This document shows, one piece after another, positions 41,213-49,419 of a DNA stretch of 64,000 nucleotides. The notes beneath the pieces were generated by a model, which was not told the origin of the DNA, ran no database searches, and saw only the letters and a list, made by a program, of their open reading frames with translations. The stretch comes from Mycobacterium sp. URHB0044 (GTDB lineage: Bacteria; Actinomycetota; Actinomycetes; Mycobacteriales; Mycobacteriaceae): assembly GCF_000620625.1 (NCBI RefSeq), contig NZ_JIAW01000014.1, positions 1 through 64,000 of the forward strand, written 5' to 3'. Position 1 is the stretch's first letter, and the number at the start of each line of letters is the position of its first letter. The translations under genes and the position numbers were made by a program.

Positions 41213-42223
41213 ATGGATCCCGTAGCCGCGCTGCGTGAAATCGCCTTCTACAAGGACCGTGCCCGCGAGGAGCCCCGCCGGGTGATGGCGTACCGCAACG
41301 CCGCCGACACCGTCGAGCGGCTCGATGACGCTCAACGCGAGAAGCACGGTCAGGCCAACAGCTGGCAGTCACTGCCGGGCATCGGGCCGAAGACCGCGAA
41401 GGTCATCGCCCAGGCGTGGGCCGGACGGGAACCCGACGTGTTGGTCGAATTACGGGCAGCCGCAGTCGATCTCGGTGGCGGTGAGATCCGCGCCGCACTG
41501 AAGGGCGATCTGCACCTGCACTCCAACTGGTCGGACGGGTCGGCGCCGATCCCCGAGATGATGGCCGCGGCCCAGGCTCTCGGGCACGAGTACTGCGCGT
41601 TGACCGATCACTCGCCGAGGCTGACGATCGCGAATGGGCTGTCGCCGGAACGGCTTCGGCAGCAACTCGACGTGATCGACGAGCTGCGCGACCAGTTCGC
41701 ACCGATGCGGATTCTGACCGGCATCGAGGTCGACATCCTCGACGACGGCAGCCTCGACCAGGAGCCCGAACTGCTGGACCGCCTCGACGTCGTCGTCGCC
41801 AGCGTGCACTCGAAACTGAAGATGGACGAAGCGTCGATGACGCGCCGCATGGTGCGTGCGGTGTCGGGAGGCCAGGCCGACGTGCTCGGTCATTGCACCG
41901 GCCGGCTGGTGACGGGGACCCGCGGCCAGCGACCGGAGTCGAAGTTCGACGCCGAGAAGGTGTTCACCGCATGCCGAGATCACGGCACCGCCGTGGAGAT
42001 CAACTCGCGACCGGAACGACGGGATCCGCCGACCCGGTTGCTGAAGCTGGCGCTGGAGATTGGGTGCGACTTCTCCATCGACACTGACGCGCACGCGCCG
42101 GGCCAGCTGGACTTCCTCGGTTACGGTGCCCAACGCGCCGTTGACAACGGCGTGCCGGCCGAGCGGATCGTCAACACGTGGCCGGTGGAGAAGCTGCTGG
42201 AGTGGACGTCGTCGAGCGGTTGA
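41213..42223 (+). CDS. PHP-domain protein with PolX-like N-terminal helix-hairpin-helix
   Basis: A 336-residue protein. Residues 1-90 form a PolX-type helical region with LPGIGPKTAKVIAQ, a DNA-binding hairpin. From about residue 98 the PHP phosphoesterase domain begins with GDLHLHSNWSDGSAP; ALTDHSPRLTIANGLSPER, GIEVDILDDGS, VVASVHSKL, LGHCTGRLV, VEINSRPERRDPP and SIDTDAHAPGQLD supply the metal ligands. It resembles the 3' exonuclease half of family X DNA polymerases without the polymerase core. It is likely a DNA repair or processing nuclease. Confidence 0.85.
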   Translation: MDPVAALREIAFYKDRAREEPRRVMAYRNAADTVERLDDAQREKHGQANSWQSLPGIGPKTAKVIAQAWAGREPDVLVELRAAAVDLGGGEIRAALKGDLHLHSNWSDGSAPIPEMMAAAQALGHEYCALTDHSPRLTIANGLSPERLRQQLDVIDELRDQFAPMRILTGIEVDILDDGSLDQEPELLDRLDVVVASVHSKLKMDEASMTRRMVRAVSGGQADVLGHCTGRLVTGTRGQRPESKFDAEKVFTACRDHGTAVEINSRPERRDPPTRLLKLALEIGCDFSIDTDAHAPGQLDFLGYGAQRAVDNGVPAERIVNTWPVEKLLEWTSSSG

Positions 42224-42226
42224 GGC

Positions 42227-42829
42227 TCAGCCGTCACGCCACGGGCGCAGCGCGATGTCAGTGGCGCGTCGGATCGCATCCGACCTCGCTTCCGGAGCGC
42301 TAAACCCTCCGGCGTCGACCATGGCCTGGACCGCACCAGCGACGGACCCGACGAACGCGCCCACGATGGCCCCGGCCGTGATCTCGTCGAGGTCGTCGGG
42401 GTAGGCCGCACGCAAGTGGCGAGCGATCTCACGTTGCGCGTCGAGCTGTAGTTGCAGGGCACGTCCCCGCACCGCCGGCACCGTCTGGATGAGCCGGAAC
42501 CGCAGCGCACCCTCCGGGTCGGCGAAGTCATGGCCGGCGTCCATCACCGTGCCCAGCGCACGCAGCAGGACGTCGCTCGGTCGCTCGTCCGGTCCGCGTG
42601 TCGCGATCGCGTCGAGTGCCGCACGGACCCGATTGTCTGCGCCGGGGAACAGCAGTTCTTCCTTGCTGGCGAAGTAGGTGAAGAAGGTTCGGGTGCCAAT
42701 GTCGGCGGCGGCAGCGATGTCGGCCACGGTGGTTCCGTCGTAGCCGCGGGCTTCGAACAGCTGCATTGCGGCCGTGATGATCGCCGCTCGCGTCCGCTCG
42801 CGCTTGCGTTCGCGCAGCGTATTGGGCAT
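42227..42829 (-). CDS. TetR/AcrR family transcriptional regulator
   Basis: A 200-residue regulator. The HTH is in ITAAMQLFEARGYDGTTVAD ... TRTFFTYFASKEELLF. It is divergent from the FAD monooxygenase gene, and the shared region contains TGCACTC/GAGTGCA repeats. The C-terminus is of the common TetR_C type. The ATG at 42829 precedes the basic NTLRERKRERTRA tail usual in this group. Confidence 0.87.
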   Translation of the reverse strand: MPNTLRERKRERTRAAIITAAMQLFEARGYDGTTVADIAAAADIGTRTFFTYFASKEELLFPGADNRVRAALDAIATRGPDERPSDVLLRALGTVMDAGHDFADPEGALRFRLIQTVPAVRGRALQLQLDAQREIARHLRAAYPDDLDEITAGAIVGAFVGSVAGAVQAMVDAGGFSAPEARSDAIRRATDIALRPWRDG

Positions 42830-42846
42830 GCCAGCACGGTAACAGA

Positions 42847-42879
42847 AATTGCACTCATGGCAGAATTGCATCGAGTGCA
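42847..42879. promoter_or_regulatory. TGCACTC-N16-GAGTGCA repeat, probable TetR operator
   Basis: TGCACTC (42850-42856) and GAGTGCA (42873-42879) form an inverted repeat. AATTGCA is also repeated directly at 42847 and 42864, 17 bp apart. They occupy the 64-bp gap between the divergent TetR and monooxygenase genes and probably bind the TetR dimer pair. Confidence 0.5.
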
Positions 42880-42893
42880 GGTATGGTCGAGTG

Positions 42894-44018
42894 ATGGCGG
42901 TTCGGACGGTACTGATCGTCGGCGCAGGCATCGCCGGCTCGACGGCGGCCCATTGGCTGGCGCGGCATGGGCTGGCAGTGACCGTCGTGGAGCGCGCCGA
43001 CGGTGCGCGTTCCAGTGGAAATCCGGTCGACGTACGCGGCCCAGCGGTCGACGTGGTTGAACGGATGGGAGTGCTCCCACGGCTGCGGGCTGCGGCGACA
43101 CAGGCGACCAGGTGCTACGCGGTCGACCGCAACGGCCGCAGGCTCGGGTGGATTCCGATGCAACTGGGCGACGGTATCGAGATCCCCCGCAGCGACCTCG
43201 CGACCATCCTGGCCGACGCGGGCGGCGTTGCGGCGGAGTTCCTGTACGGCGACACGGTTACTTCGCTGGTGGATGACGGCGACGGTGTCGACGTCACCTT
43301 CGAGCACGCCCCGCCGCGCCGGTTCGACATCGTCATCGGAGCCGACGGATTGCATTCGCGGGTAAGGGAACTCGTATTCGGGACGGGTTTCATCGAACAC
43401 CTCGGCCTGTACGTCGCCACGGTAGAGCTCAACGGCGCGGTCGAGGACGAGCATGCCGTCCTCATTCACAACGCGCCCGCGCGATCCGTGACCATCCATC
43501 CGGTAACCGGTTGCGGCGGTGCGGCCTTCATCTTCCGCAGTCCGGAAGTTCCGGGGCTCGACCGCGGCGACACTGCGTGGCAGCGGGAGGTGGTCGCCTC
43601 CGCGTATGCCGGTATGGGCTGGCGGGTACCCGAGCTGCTCGAACTGCTCCGCACTGCCGACGACGTCTACTTCGATTCCGTCAGCCGGGTTCGGCTCGAT
43701 CAGTGGTCGAAGAGTCGAATCGTGTTACTCGGCGACGCAGCGTCGTGCGTATCCCTGTTCGGGGAGGGCTCGAGCCTCGCGATCGCTGGCGGTGCGACAC
43801 TGGCCGACGCCATCACCGCGCACCGCAACGACCCGGCGACCGCCCTACGCAGCTACGAACGGCACCACCGCAGGCTGGTCACACCTCGGCAGCGGTGGAT
43901 GGGATCGAGTTCCCGACTCATCGTGCCGGCCTCGGCGCCGGGGATTCTCGCGCGCAACGCCGCCATGCGGCTGTGGCCGTTGGTCGACGCGGGACGGCGG
44001 GTGTTCGGTAGGCGCTAG
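42894..44018 (+). CDS. FAD-dependent monooxygenase (PHBH-fold)
   Basis: A 374-residue flavoprotein hydroxylase. The FAD motif is VLIVGAGIAGSTAAHWLA, the DG motif is FDIVIGADGLHSRVRELV, and the GD motif is RIVLLGDAASCVSLFGEGSS. It resembles tetracycline- or aromatic-type monooxygenases. The neighbouring TetR gene suggests substrate-induced expression. The ATG at 42894 is used; a GTG three bases upstream is equally possible. It meets the convergent LLM gene with a four-base overlap. Confidence 0.85.
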   Translation: MAVRTVLIVGAGIAGSTAAHWLARHGLAVTVVERADGARSSGNPVDVRGPAVDVVERMGVLPRLRAAATQATRCYAVDRNGRRLGWIPMQLGDGIEIPRSDLATILADAGGVAAEFLYGDTVTSLVDDGDGVDVTFEHAPPRRFDIVIGADGLHSRVRELVFGTGFIEHLGLYVATVELNGAVEDEHAVLIHNAPARSVTIHPVTGCGGAAFIFRSPEVPGLDRGDTAWQREVVASAYAGMGWRVPELLELLRTADDVYFDSVSRVRLDQWSKSRIVLLGDAASCVSLFGEGSSLAIAGGATLADAITAHRNDPATALRSYERHHRRLVTPRQRWMGSSSRLIVPASAPGILARNAAMRLWPLVDAGRRVFGRR

Positions 44019-44830
44019 GCGATACCCAGTGCCGGGGCCAGCAGGCCGGCCGCGGTGAGACCCGCAGGCTGGTCCCCGTCGGTCAGCACCGTGAGATGGA
44101 CGTGATCCGCACCCGCGGCGTGGAACTCGCGGGCCCGTTCGGCGATGTCGTCGGGACCGCCCCAGGCGACGAGGGCGTCGACCATCCCGTCCCGCAAACC
44201 AGCGATGTCGTCATCGGTAAAACCTTGGCGGCGTAGCGATTTGACGTAGGCGGGCAGGCCGGTGAGGAAGCCAAGCGGCTGGCGCCCGGTCACCCTGGCG
44301 GCGTCGGCGTCGCGGTCCAACACCACGTAGAGCCCGACCGACAGGATGCGGTCAGGGCCCAGTCGATCGCGCGCCGTCGCTACGTAGTCGGGCGTCACCA
44401 GTCCCGGCATCGCCCCTACGAACCGCTCCCGTGCCACGTCCAGCGCCCGAGGCCCGAACGCGGCTAACACGCGCCGATCCACCGGAACGCCGTCGGCGTC
44501 CAACCGGTCGACGTAGGCAGCCAGCTTCGTCAACGGCCTCGCGGAATGCGGCGAACCCACGCCGACGAGCAGGCGCCCCGGTGTGACGTCCTCGACCCGG
44601 TGGTAGAACGCCGACACAGACCCGGCGTCGTACACCTCCGGAGGGATGATCGCGGAGCCGACCACGGCGCGCTCGGTGGCATGGATCAGGTCGCTGAGCC
44701 GGTCCAGCCGGTCGAGTTGACCGCCGACGATCCACAGCGTCGTAAACCCAAGGCGCTCGAGTTCGGCAGCGGAGCCAAACCCATCGGGATCGACCGTCAG
44801 ACCAAAGCGTCCCAGTTGCATTGCGACCAT
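44015..44830 (-). CDS. LLM-class F420-dependent oxidoreductase (TIGR03620 type)
   Basis: A 271-residue luciferase-like TIM-barrel protein, with LGRFGLTVDPDG at the start, LLVGVGSPHSARPL for the phosphate site, and the C-terminal AGADHVHLTVL. The pattern follows the mycobacterial TIGR03620 group. It is monocistronic and convergent with the monooxygenase. The substrate is unknown. Confidence 0.82.
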   Translation of the reverse strand: MVAMQLGRFGLTVDPDGFGSAAELERLGFTTLWIVGGQLDRLDRLSDLIHATERAVVGSAIIPPEVYDAGSVSAFYHRVEDVTPGRLLVGVGSPHSARPLTKLAAYVDRLDADGVPVDRRVLAAFGPRALDVARERFVGAMPGLVTPDYVATARDRLGPDRILSVGLYVVLDRDADAARVTGRQPLGFLTGLPAYVKSLRRQGFTDDDIAGLRDGMVDALVAWGGPDDIAERAREFHAAGADHVHLTVLTDGDQPAGLTAAGLLAPALGIA

Positions 44831-44876
44831 GCACCGAACGGTATGACCTCAATAACCGTTGAGGTCAAGCGTCGTT

Positions 44877-46241
44877 CTAGCTCGGCGCCACCAGCGACAT
44901 CAATTCAGTCCCATCGTCGGACAATCGGACCAAGGTGTCGCCGATCCTGGTCACCTCGCCTGAGGATCCAACGGTTCTCGGGATCGACCAGACCTTGTCG
45001 CACGTGGTGAGGTCGTAGGCCTGCGCAAGGTCGTCGGATTTCTTGTTCCACGACGAGCGTACGAACACCGAACCGTCGGTGCCGAGATAGCCGTTGATCA
45101 AGTCGAATGCGCACGGCTTGCCCTTGTCGCCGGTCCGAAGATCGTACGGCTGGAAGTGGGATTCGTCGACGAGACTCTTCTCCCCGATCCACAGCGTGGT
45201 TCCGATGAGCTGCATGCCGTTTGGCGGGTCGCCGGACACGTCGAGCAGTTCGTCGCCACGGGGACCGTAAATCCCGAAGCCGTCGCTCTGCACGATCGCC
45301 GTGACGTTTCCTGTGGTGCCACCGACTCGTCGGCCGTCGATGCGCTCCCTGTTGGTGAGTCTGCCCATGCCGTCGAAGAATTGGATGAACGACTCACCTG
45401 GGCGCTCGCTGAATTCGGCTGCGAACCCGCCGTCGAAGGCGCCCGACGACCGCATGTCGGCACCTTCGGGAAACTCAGGAGTGAGAACTCGGCCGTCTTG
45501 AAGAGAGAACATCGTTACCAAGCCCTCCCTGCCTGATCCTTCGAATCCGACGTCGCCGACGTGATCCGCGACGACGCCAGCGCCGGGTACGAACCACGTG
45601 GTCTCTCCATGGGGTCCCACGCCGTAGAGGCCCTCGCCCTTCGTCGCAGCGACCAAGTAGTTGCCGAACTGCGAAGCCTTGAGCTTGCCGGTAATGACGC
45701 GGACGTTTGTCGGCCCGCTGTATGTCAGTTCGCCGGTTTGCCCGTCGATGACCCACGCGGTGGCTGAGGTGTGGTCTTCGGAAATGCATGTCACCGCAGG
45801 CCCGTTGAGAAAACAGGCCGGTGCTGCCACCGCAGCGTTGAGCGCGACAGGCCGAAACAACGGACGTCCGTCGCGGACGTCGACACCCGTCAGCCACCAC
45901 TGTGGTGCGTTCGGGCCGGGACTCCTGGCCAAAAGCAGGGCGCGATGATCCGGGGTCTTGATGATGGGGCCAGGTCGCCAGGGGGTGTCGTCCGTGGTGA
46001 CTTTCGACCCAGGCGGTAATCCCAAGGCGGTGGCATCGGCCGTCCATCCCGGAACGGGGTGCACCTCCATGGACGACAGCAGTTCTTGCTTGGGCGGCTG
46101 CCAGCGAGAGCGTGCCCAGTTTTCGGCGCCACCGGTAAACCACCATCCAATGGCACCGGTGACCGCGACGACTACGACAACGACGAGTGCGCCGACGATG
46201 AGCAGCCAGCGCCGCCGCTTACGGTGCGCTTGTTCGATCAA
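44877..46241 (-). CDS. Membrane-anchored propeller-like protein, last gene of the Esp-like operon
   Basis: A 454-residue protein. Residues 1-11 are basic, residues 12-33 are one membrane segment (WLLIVGALVVVVVVAVTGAI), and the rest is extracytoplasmic with repeating beta-rich units (WWLTGVDVRDGRPLF, TAWVIDGQTGELTY, GLYGVGPHGETTWF, PYDLRTGDKG). These resemble PQQ/BamB-type propeller blades but no family signature is exact. The ATG is five bases after the EspD-like stop, so it belongs to the operon. It could be a cell-wall partner or receptor for the secreted products; that role is inferred. Confidence 0.7.
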   Translation of the reverse strand: MIEQAHRKRRRWLLIVGALVVVVVVAVTGAIGWWFTGGAENWARSRWQPPKQELLSSMEVHPVPGWTADATALGLPPGSKVTTDDTPWRPGPIIKTPDHRALLLARSPGPNAPQWWLTGVDVRDGRPLFRPVALNAAVAAPACFLNGPAVTCISEDHTSATAWVIDGQTGELTYSGPTNVRVITGKLKASQFGNYLVAATKGEGLYGVGPHGETTWFVPGAGVVADHVGDVGFEGSGREGLVTMFSLQDGRVLTPEFPEGADMRSSGAFDGGFAAEFSERPGESFIQFFDGMGRLTNRERIDGRRVGGTTGNVTAIVQSDGFGIYGPRGDELLDVSGDPPNGMQLIGTTLWIGEKSLVDESHFQPYDLRTGDKGKPCAFDLINGYLGTDGSVFVRSSWNKKSDDLAQAYDLTTCDKVWSIPRTVGSSGEVTRIGDTLVRLSDDGTELMSLVAPS

Positions 46242-46246
46242 AGGGG

Positions 46247-46741
46247 TCAGTCCTCGTGTGCATAGCGAGTAGCGAAGATCTGCGCCTTGTCGGCGAGCAC
46301 CGTCTGAGCGGATGGGAGCCCCAGCTCATACTCCACGTAGCTACGCGCACTGACGGGATCTTGCCCCATCTGTTGAAGCATTCCCGAGGCGAGCAGGTGT
46401 TGACCGGCACGGGCGTTCTGGCTGGCTAGCCTGGCAATCAGTGAAATCTCTTCCGCCAGTTCGCTTTCAGTCATATCAGCCACCTGGGGCGCCAGAGTGA
46501 CCTGGACGGGTCGACCATCCAGCAGTGCCGTTGCCGAGACCGTGCCCGGTGGGTTGGTGACGGTGAAGAACATCGTCTGAGGCCCACTGTCCGTGTAATC
46601 CGGCGCTGTAGCGTCCAGGCCAACGTCGGCGTAGTCGGCGGCCACCGGCGGGGAGAAGTCGAGCGCGTTCAGCACCGACTCGGCGGGGCCGTGGTCGTCC
46701 TCGTCGTCGTCCCACGAATCGTCGCACCAGTCGCCATTCAT
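46247..46741 (-). CDS. EspD/EspH-like secretion-associated protein
   Basis: A 164-residue acidic protein (MNGDWCDDSWDDDEDDHG at the start). The core LFTVTNPP-like FFTVTNPPGTVSATALLDGR (59-77), then MTESELAEEISLIARLASQN (90-109), and the tail LPSAQ ... IFATRY (142-160) align in order with Mtb EspD (Rv3614c) and EspH (Rv3867) as I recall those sequences. The family shares a YbaB-like fold and helps stability or export of ESX-1 substrates. Its ATG follows directly after the EspC-like stop codon (TGAATG). Confidence 0.78.
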   Translation of the reverse strand: MNGDWCDDSWDDDEDDHGPAESVLNALDFSPPVAADYADVGLDATAPDYTDSGPQTMFFTVTNPPGTVSATALLDGRPVQVTLAPQVADMTESELAEEISLIARLASQNARAGQHLLASGMLQQMGQDPVSARSYVEYELGLPSAQTVLADKAQIFATRYAHED

Positions 46742-47065
46742 TCAGGCCTCGCACGCGTTGATGTCATTGGCTCCTGCGGCGTCGGTGTGCTCATACCGTG
46801 CGGCGGCTGCATTGAGTTTCTCGCCCAACTCCGTCGAGACCCTGGACAGTGCGCCTCCAGCCGCCCGGCGTGCTTCCTCAGCCGCGGATACGGCGAGATG
46901 GGTTGCCTCGCAGACCATTCCATGTGTGTCCTGCACGTTGCGCGCTGGGTCGACGATCGACCGGTTGGCACCGGTGATCTTATTGACCGCTTCCTGCTGT
47001 TTGGCTGCCAGATGCAGAATGTGATCGGTAAGGACCTGAAGGTTCTTCGCTTGATCAGTCGACAC
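46742..47065 (-). CDS. EspC-like ESX secretion substrate
   Basis: A 107-residue helical protein. VQDTHGMVCEATH (44-56) parallels the ITHGPYCSQF region of Mtb EspC (Rv3615c), and YEHTD (91-95) is a YxxxD/E secretion signal near the C-terminus, as in EspC (YSEAD). The helix-turn-helix hairpin shape and length match EspC (103 residues). It is an expected type VII secretion substrate. The GTG at 47065 is 16 bases after the EspA-like stop; GGAAC is a weak ribosome site. Confidence 0.78.
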   Translation of the reverse strand: MSTDQAKNLQVLTDHILHLAAKQQEAVNKITGANRSIVDPARNVQDTHGMVCEATHLAVSAAEEARRAAGGALSRVSTELGEKLNAAAARYEHTDAAGANDINACEA

Positions 47066-47081
47066 GATGTTCCGTTCGTCG

Positions 47082-48104
47082 TCAGCGGGGAGCGGCTGGG
47101 GCTGGCGAACCGTATGGCGTCGCCGGTGCCTGCACGGGAGGGTCCTCAGGTTCGGGCACCGTGTATTGCGTGTCGGGCAATGAACGCGATGGCGGATTGT
47201 CTTCGCCCGGTGCGGGTAGCGGCGTCTCATTGTTGGGACGAGGAAGTTGATGCTCTGGGTCTGGTACGGAGAAGATCTCGCCGGTGCCGCAGGCGTCCAA
47301 GGGGGTGCCGGACGTGTCTTTCGCAGCGTCCTCGTAGAGCTTCGACGCCTTGCTGATGCGATCCGCGTTCTCGATGGAATTCTTGACCAGAACTGCCATC
47401 GTGGCGCCGGACACGTTCAATGCTCCTGCCGCAGCGGTGCAGTCGAGCGCGAACTTGAGGGCGCGGGTGGGCGGAGTCGCATTCATCCACATCGTCGTCA
47501 AGTCGTAGTTGGTGAGGCTTTCCGATGTGTCGTCGAGCGTCTTTCGGGTGCGGGTGACTTGACCGGCTTCGGTATCGATGTGGCCGGCGATCTCGGCGTC
47601 TGCGGTCTGCACGTCCGAGGCGAGCCGTCGGTGCGATGCATTCGTCGCGTCGTAAACCTGCGAACCGGTGCCATCCCACCGATCGGCGTGAGGCTCAGCA
47701 TGAATGAGGGTCTCGACGACGTCTGCCAGGCGCGTGCTCGAATCTCGGAACTCCTGGCCGGTGCACGGAGTTCCGGAGCCCGTCGTCTTCTTCATGCCAT
47801 CGATCAATAGCTGTGCAGCCGCCAGCACCTTGGATTCGGTGAACTTGGTTGCCGTGTTGTTCTCGAGAAAGCTTGGGATGGGGCCCAAGTTGGCGCCGAG
47901 GCTACTCAGGCCGAGAACAATGTCCGTGCCGTCGCCGAGGACCTTGCGGCCGTCGACGAAGGCTTGTCCGAAGTTGCCCTGAGCGACGTCACCCACCAGA
48001 TTGGGCACGTCGGTTACAGCGCCCGTGATACCGGTGATGATGTCGATCGGGGTGGCGGTCTCGACGGTGTCGAGCACCTTTCCCACTTCATCCAGAAAAC
48101 CCAT
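47082..48104 (-). CDS. EspA/EspE-like secreted protein, first gene of the operon
   Basis: A 340-residue protein. Residues 1-110 are hydrophobic/amphipathic with glycine-rich helices. The EspA/EspE-type signature HADRWDGTGSQVYDATNASH (139-158) contains a WxG and the W-G-x-G/S...Y spacing seen in EspA (DGWLGSAADKYAG). Long helices follow to about 200, and the C-terminal 70 residues are Pro-rich. Two cysteines (114 and about 228) could make a disulfide. The ATG at 48104 has AAGGGGG before it. Overall similarity to EspA is limited, so the family is called, not orthology. Confidence 0.68.
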   Translation of the reverse strand: MGFLDEVGKVLDTVETATPIDIITGITGAVTDVPNLVGDVAQGNFGQAFVDGRKVLGDGTDIVLGLSSLGANLGPIPSFLENNTATKFTESKVLAAAQLLIDGMKKTTGSGTPCTGQEFRDSSTRLADVVETLIHAEPHADRWDGTGSQVYDATNASHRRLASDVQTADAEIAGHIDTEAGQVTRTRKTLDDTSESLTNYDLTTMWMNATPPTRALKFALDCTAAAGALNVSGATMAVLVKNSIENADRISKASKLYEDAAKDTSGTPLDACGTGEIFSVPDPEHQLPRPNNETPLPAPGEDNPPSRSLPDTQYTVPEPEDPPVQAPATPYGSPAPAAPR

Positions 48105-48172
48105 GGGCGCCCCCTTCCGTGCCGTCAAAAAAGCCTAACAGCGCTCCTCGGTGAGATCGGACGGTAGCTAAT

Positions 48173-49396
48173 TCAGTCGGGCAGCATCGGCATCTCCAGC
48201 CCGGGATCGCGGCCCAGCAGCACGCCTCGCATCACCGACGCGTTGCCGAAGCGCTGCCGCACCTCGTCCATCGCGGCGTCGATGGCCACCACGTCGGGAG
48301 CCCTCTCGAACGGTAGCTCCAGCTGCTGGGCGCCGTCCCGGTCGATGTTCGACACCGCGAAGCCGACCAGCGTCAGTCCCCGTTCGGCGATCAGCGGGGC
48401 CGCGCCGGCCACCAGGTCCCTGGCCGCGGCGAGGATGGCCTCGGTCGATGCCGTGGCCCGAGGCATGGTGTGGGATCGCGTCGCCCGGCCGAAGTCGTCG
48501 AACCGAAGCCGCAGCACCACGGTTCTGCCGGTGCGGTCCGCCTTGCGCATCCGGCGGGTGATGCGGTCGACCAGGTTGACGACGACGGCGTCGATCTCGC
48601 TGGGGGACATGGTGTTTCCGGCCCGACCGAGCGCCCGTTGCGCACCGACCGAGCGGCGCCGCACGCCGGTGACGACTCTTCGCCGGTCGACGTTGTGCGA
48701 CAGCGCGAAGAGTTGCCGTCCCATGCCGCCACCGACCATCGAACCGAGCGTGGCCTCGCTGAGCTCCGCGACGTCGGCCACGGTGTGGATGCCGTGGGCG
48801 TGCAACTTGTCCGCCGTCTTGGCTCCGACGCCCCACAGCCTGCGCACCGGGAGCGGATGCAGGAACGCCAACTCGCGGTCGGGCGGCACCAGGAGCAGAC
48901 CGTCGGGCTTGGCCTCCTGGCTGGCCACCTTGGCGAGGAACTTGGTGCGCGCGATGCCGACGGTGATGGGCAGCCCGACGCGCTCGCGGACGGCCGCCCG
49001 CAGTTGCGCCGCGATCTGCACCGGAGTGCCGGACACCCTGGCGAGGCCGCCGACGTCCAGGAACGCCTCGTCGACCGATACCGGCTCGACCAGGGGAGTG
49101 GTGTCGCGGAACACCTCGAACACCGCCGAGCTGGCTTGCGAGTATGCCGACATGCGCGGCGGGACGACGACGGCGTGCGGGCACAGCTGACGTGCCTGAC
49201 GGCCACCCATGGCGGTGCGCACGCCGTAGGCCTTGGCCTCGTAGCTGGCGGCCAGCACCACGCCGCCGCCGACGATCACCGGCAGGCCGCGCAGCGACGG
49301 GTCATCCCGCTGCTCGACCGATGCGTAGAAGGAATCCAGGTCGGCATGCAGGATCGACGCCTCGTTCCGCGACGCCGAACTCCTGGACACGAACAT
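48173..49396 (-). CDS. dinB: DNA polymerase IV (Y family)
   Basis: A 407-residue Y-family translesion polymerase. Catalytic carboxylates are in HADLDSFYASVEQ (D19 region) and PVSVDEAFLDVGG. The thumb HhH is RRLWGVGAKTADKLHAHGI. The C-terminal little finger ends near LGRDPGLEMPML. No clear beta-clamp peptide is obvious. The ATG at 49396 lies inside a LexA-type palindrome; an in-frame GTG at 49390 and the palindrome make the exact start uncertain. It carries out error-prone bypass of damaged DNA. Confidence 0.92.
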   Translation of the reverse strand: MFVSRSSASRNEASILHADLDSFYASVEQRDDPSLRGLPVIVGGGVVLAASYEAKAYGVRTAMGGRQARQLCPHAVVVPPRMSAYSQASSAVFEVFRDTTPLVEPVSVDEAFLDVGGLARVSGTPVQIAAQLRAAVRERVGLPITVGIARTKFLAKVASQEAKPDGLLLVPPDRELAFLHPLPVRRLWGVGAKTADKLHAHGIHTVADVAELSEATLGSMVGGGMGRQLFALSHNVDRRRVVTGVRRRSVGAQRALGRAGNTMSPSEIDAVVVNLVDRITRRMRKADRTGRTVVLRLRFDDFGRATRSHTMPRATASTEAILAAARDLVAGAAPLIAERGLTLVGFAVSNIDRDGAQQLELPFERAPDVVAIDAAMDEVRQRFGNASVMRGVLLGRDPGLEMPMLPD

Positions 49397-49403
49397 ATGT
49401 TCG
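49390..49403. promoter_or_regulatory. LexA/SOS box overlapping the dinB start codon
   Basis: CGAAC-ATAT-GTTCG is a perfect 14-bp palindrome matching the actinobacterial SOS box TCGAAC-N4-GTTCGA at all inner positions. It covers the annotated ATG (49394-49396) and therefore either the transcription start of a leaderless mRNA or the real start is the GTG downstream. Confidence 0.7.
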
Positions 49404-49419
49404 CATCAGGGTGAGACGT

